This document shows positions 62,577 to 64,000 of a DNA stretch of 64,000 bases, one piece after another. The position numbers and the translations under genes are program-made. The DNA is from Streptomyces sp. YPW6 (GTDB lineage: Bacteria > Actinomycetota > Actinomycetes > Streptomycetales > Streptomycetaceae). The stretch covers positions 3,941,001 to 4,005,000 of the forward strand of contig NZ_CP076457.1 in NCBI RefSeq assembly GCF_018866325.1, in the 5' to 3' direction. How positions within the stretch are numbered: the stretch's first letter is position 1; each line of letters starts with the position of its first letter. Under the pieces are notes generated by a model. That model was not told the origin of the DNA and made no database searches. It worked only from the letters and a program-made list of their open reading frames with translations.

Positions 62577-62751
62577 CGGGCGCGACTGACGGGCGCAACT
62601 GACGGACGGGTGCGGCTGACGGGGTTCCTGTGACGGGCGCGACGGGCGAGTGCGACGCGCGGCACGCAGCGCGCGAGGGCCCGGCGCGCGCTCCGCGCCC
62701 CGCGTACGGGACAATCGGAACCGCTCCTGGATCAATCTACGCGGAGGCACC

Positions 62752-63666
62752 GTGTCCGGTTTTGTAGAAAAGCCCGAGCCCGTACAGGTTCCGGGCCTCA
62801 CCCACCTGCACACCGGCAAGGTGCGTGACCTGTACCGGAACGAGGCGGGCGACCTCGTGATGGTCGCCAGCGACCGCATCTCCGCGTACGACTGGGTGCT
62901 GCCGACCGAGATCCCCGACAAGGGCCGCGTCCTCACCCGGCTCTCGCTCTGGTGGTTCGACCAGCTCGCCGACCTCGTCCCCAACCACGTCATCTCCACC
63001 GAGCTGCCGCCGGGCGCACCGGCCGACTGGGCGGGGCGCACGCTCATCTGCACGTCCCTGCGGATGGTCGAGGTCGAGTGCGTGGCCCGCGGCTATCTGA
63101 CCGGCTCCGGGCTCGTCGAGTACGACGCCACCCGTACGGTCTGTGGCATCGGCCTGCCCGAGGGCCTGGTCAACGGGTCCGAGCTGCCCGGCGCGATCTT
63201 CACCCCGGCCACCAAGGCGGCCGTCGGCGACCACGACGAGAACGTCAGCTACGAGGACGTCGCCCGCGAGGTCGGTGTGGAGACCGCCGCCGAGCTGCGG
63301 CGCACCACGCTCGACGTCTACCGCCGGGCCCGGGACATCGCCCACGAGCGCGGGATCATCCTGGCCGACACCAAGTTCGAGTTCGGCTTCGAGACCACCG
63401 AGGACGGGACCGAGCGGCTGATCATCGCCGACGAGGTGCTGACCCCGGACTCCTCCCGCTTCTGGCCCGCCGCCACCTGGGAGCCCGGCCGCGCGCAGCC
63501 CAGTTACGACAAGCAGTTCGTGCGCGACTGGCTGACCTCGCCGGCCTCCGGCTGGGACCGCGGCAGCGAGCAGCCGCCCCCGGCGCTGCCGCAGGAGATC
63601 GTGGACGCGACCCGCGCCAAGTACATCGAGGCGTTCGAGGTGCTGACCGGCACCAGCTGGGCGTGA
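62752..63666 (+). CDS. purC: SAICAR synthetase
   Basis: 304 residues from GTG 62752 behind GGAGG; the upstream open frame is not supported. Diagnostic motifs are 'HTGKVRDLYRNEAGDLVMVASDRISAYD' in part, 'CTSLRMVEVECVARGYLTGSG', 'ADTKFEFGFE', 'IADEVLTPDSSRFWP' and 'YDKQFVRDWL'. It condenses CAIR with aspartate in purine synthesis. The length is normal for the bacterial monofunctional enzyme. It is followed by a terminator and a tRNA-Gly gene on the other strand. Confidence 0.97.
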   Translation: MSGFVEKPEPVQVPGLTHLHTGKVRDLYRNEAGDLVMVASDRISAYDWVLPTEIPDKGRVLTRLSLWWFDQLADLVPNHVISTELPPGAPADWAGRTLICTSLRMVEVECVARGYLTGSGLVEYDATRTVCGIGLPEGLVNGSELPGAIFTPATKAAVGDHDENVSYEDVAREVGVETAAELRRTTLDVYRRARDIAHERGIILADTKFEFGFETTEDGTERLIIADEVLTPDSSRFWPAATWEPGRAQPSYDKQFVRDWLTSPASGWDRGSEQPPPALPQEIVDATRAKYIEAFEVLTGTSWA

Positions 63667-63684
63667 CGACCGGCTGACACGGAG

Positions 63685-63714
63685 AAGGCCCCGGACCGAA
63701 AGGTCCGGGGCCTT
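63685..63714 (+). terminator. Intrinsic terminator of purC
   Basis: A 13-bp perfect stem (63685-63697 with 63702-63714) and a GAAA tetraloop. It may also terminate the leftward tRNA-Gly transcript. Confidence 0.9.
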
Positions 63715-63721
63715 CATCTCG

Positions 63722-63797
63722 TGGAGCGGACGACCAGGTTCGAACTGGCGACCTCAACCTTGGCAAGGTTGCGCTCTACCAACTGAGCTACGTCCGC
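63722..63797 (-). tRNA. tRNA-Gly (GCC anticodon)
   Basis: On the minus strand: acceptor GCGGACG, D arm GTAGCTCAGTTGGTAGAGC, anticodon loop CTTGCCAAG (GCC), T loop GTTCGAACC, closing CGTCCGC, discriminator T and an encoded CCA (63722-63724). The T stem pairs as GCCAG with CTGGT. Confidence 0.96.
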
Positions 63798-63820
63798 AGT
63801 GCGCCGAAGCGCGATGCCTA

Positions 63821-64000
63821 CTATACCCATCCTCGCTCGCGGGCGAGACGCACTGCCGTGTGCCGGTTCTCCGCACCGATCTTGGAGGCGGCCGAGGAGA
63901 GGTAGTTGCGCACGGTCCCCTGGGAGAGCGAGGCCCGCTCGGCGATCTCCGCGACCGGCGCCCCGTCCGCCGCGAGTTCGAGCACCTCGGCCTCCCGAGC
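63821..64000 (-). CDS. LuxR-type response regulator, C-terminal end only
   Basis: The minus-strand frame entering from beyond the window ends at TAG 63821-63823 and encodes the last 59 residues: 'AEVLELAADGAPVAEIAERASLS' continuing 'QGTVRNYLSSAASKIGAENRHT' and 'RERGWV'. This is a GerE/LuxR helix-turn-helix of the NarL family, of the DesR-like type by its 'TVRNYLSSAASK' recognition helix. The receiver domain and partner kinase are outside the window. Confidence 0.85.
   Translation of the reverse strand, partial: AREAEVLELAADGAPVAEIAERASLSQGTVRNYLSSAASKIGAENRHTAVRLARERGWV

Overview
The window looks like a Streptomyces (or close relative) chromosome. GC and third-position GC are very high, GTG starts are frequent, and the right end carries ffs (SRP RNA), dnaX, purD, two conserved hypotheticals and purC. 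AfsR-type and vWA-type proteins typical of filamentous actinomycetes are also present. All coordinates and translations were read by eye; no database search was possible.

Layout. (1) 1-2403: the C-terminal part of a cobaltochelatase CobN-like subunit. (2) 2486-21331, all leftward: nine genes, mostly overlapping, encoding a class III nucleotide-cyclase-like protein, a P-loop/HEAT-like NTPase, an SPFH-like protein, a small Pycsar-effector-like membrane protein, a membrane vWA protein, a giant tubulin-like protein with a repeat tail, a membrane protein, a pseudokinase-TRAFAC GTPase fusion and a GTPase-associated membrane protein. This resembles the NTP-dependent conflict (putative defence) systems of multicellular bacteria, here merged with Pycsar-like parts. 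(3) 21347-29882: a Crp/Fnr regulator, a secreted lysyl-oxidase-like protein, an AfsR-type regulator, a secreted protein built of seven 13-residue repeats, an internally shortened ATP-grasp protein and a 4-OT tautomerase. (4) 30205-41358, rightward: a compact probable biosynthetic cluster with serine acetyltransferase, cysteine-synthase-like enzyme, His-tailed cupin and EamA exporter, then a tightly coupled six-gene unit of bicupin, asparagine-synthase-like, PrpF-like, acyl-CoA-dehydrogenase-like, dihydroorotase-like and flavin reductase genes. It is probably a non-proteinogenic amino acid or small heterocycle pathway.

(5) 41437-53858: a roughly 12.4 kb genomic island in the 3' end of a tRNA-Ser(GGA) gene. 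The intact tRNA lies at its right edge and a decayed copy of the tRNA 3' half at its left edge. It carries a relaxase remnant without its catalytic domain, an IS630-family element, two frameshifted XRE regulators, a Nudix gene, a phosphotransferase-like gene, and a leftward operon in which a 55-codon peptide gene lies between hairpins and upstream of a JmjC/cupin oxygenase and an aldo/keto reductase, a candidate RiPP locus.

(6) 53.9-64 kb: core genome with ffs, dnaX (reading frame broken in its proline-rich linker), purD, a membrane protein with an apparently degenerate M48-like motif, a dimethylformamidase-large-subunit-like protein, purC, tRNA-Gly(GCC) and the end of a LuxR-type response regulator. 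Three genes carry single-base frame problems, which may partly reflect sequencing indels.
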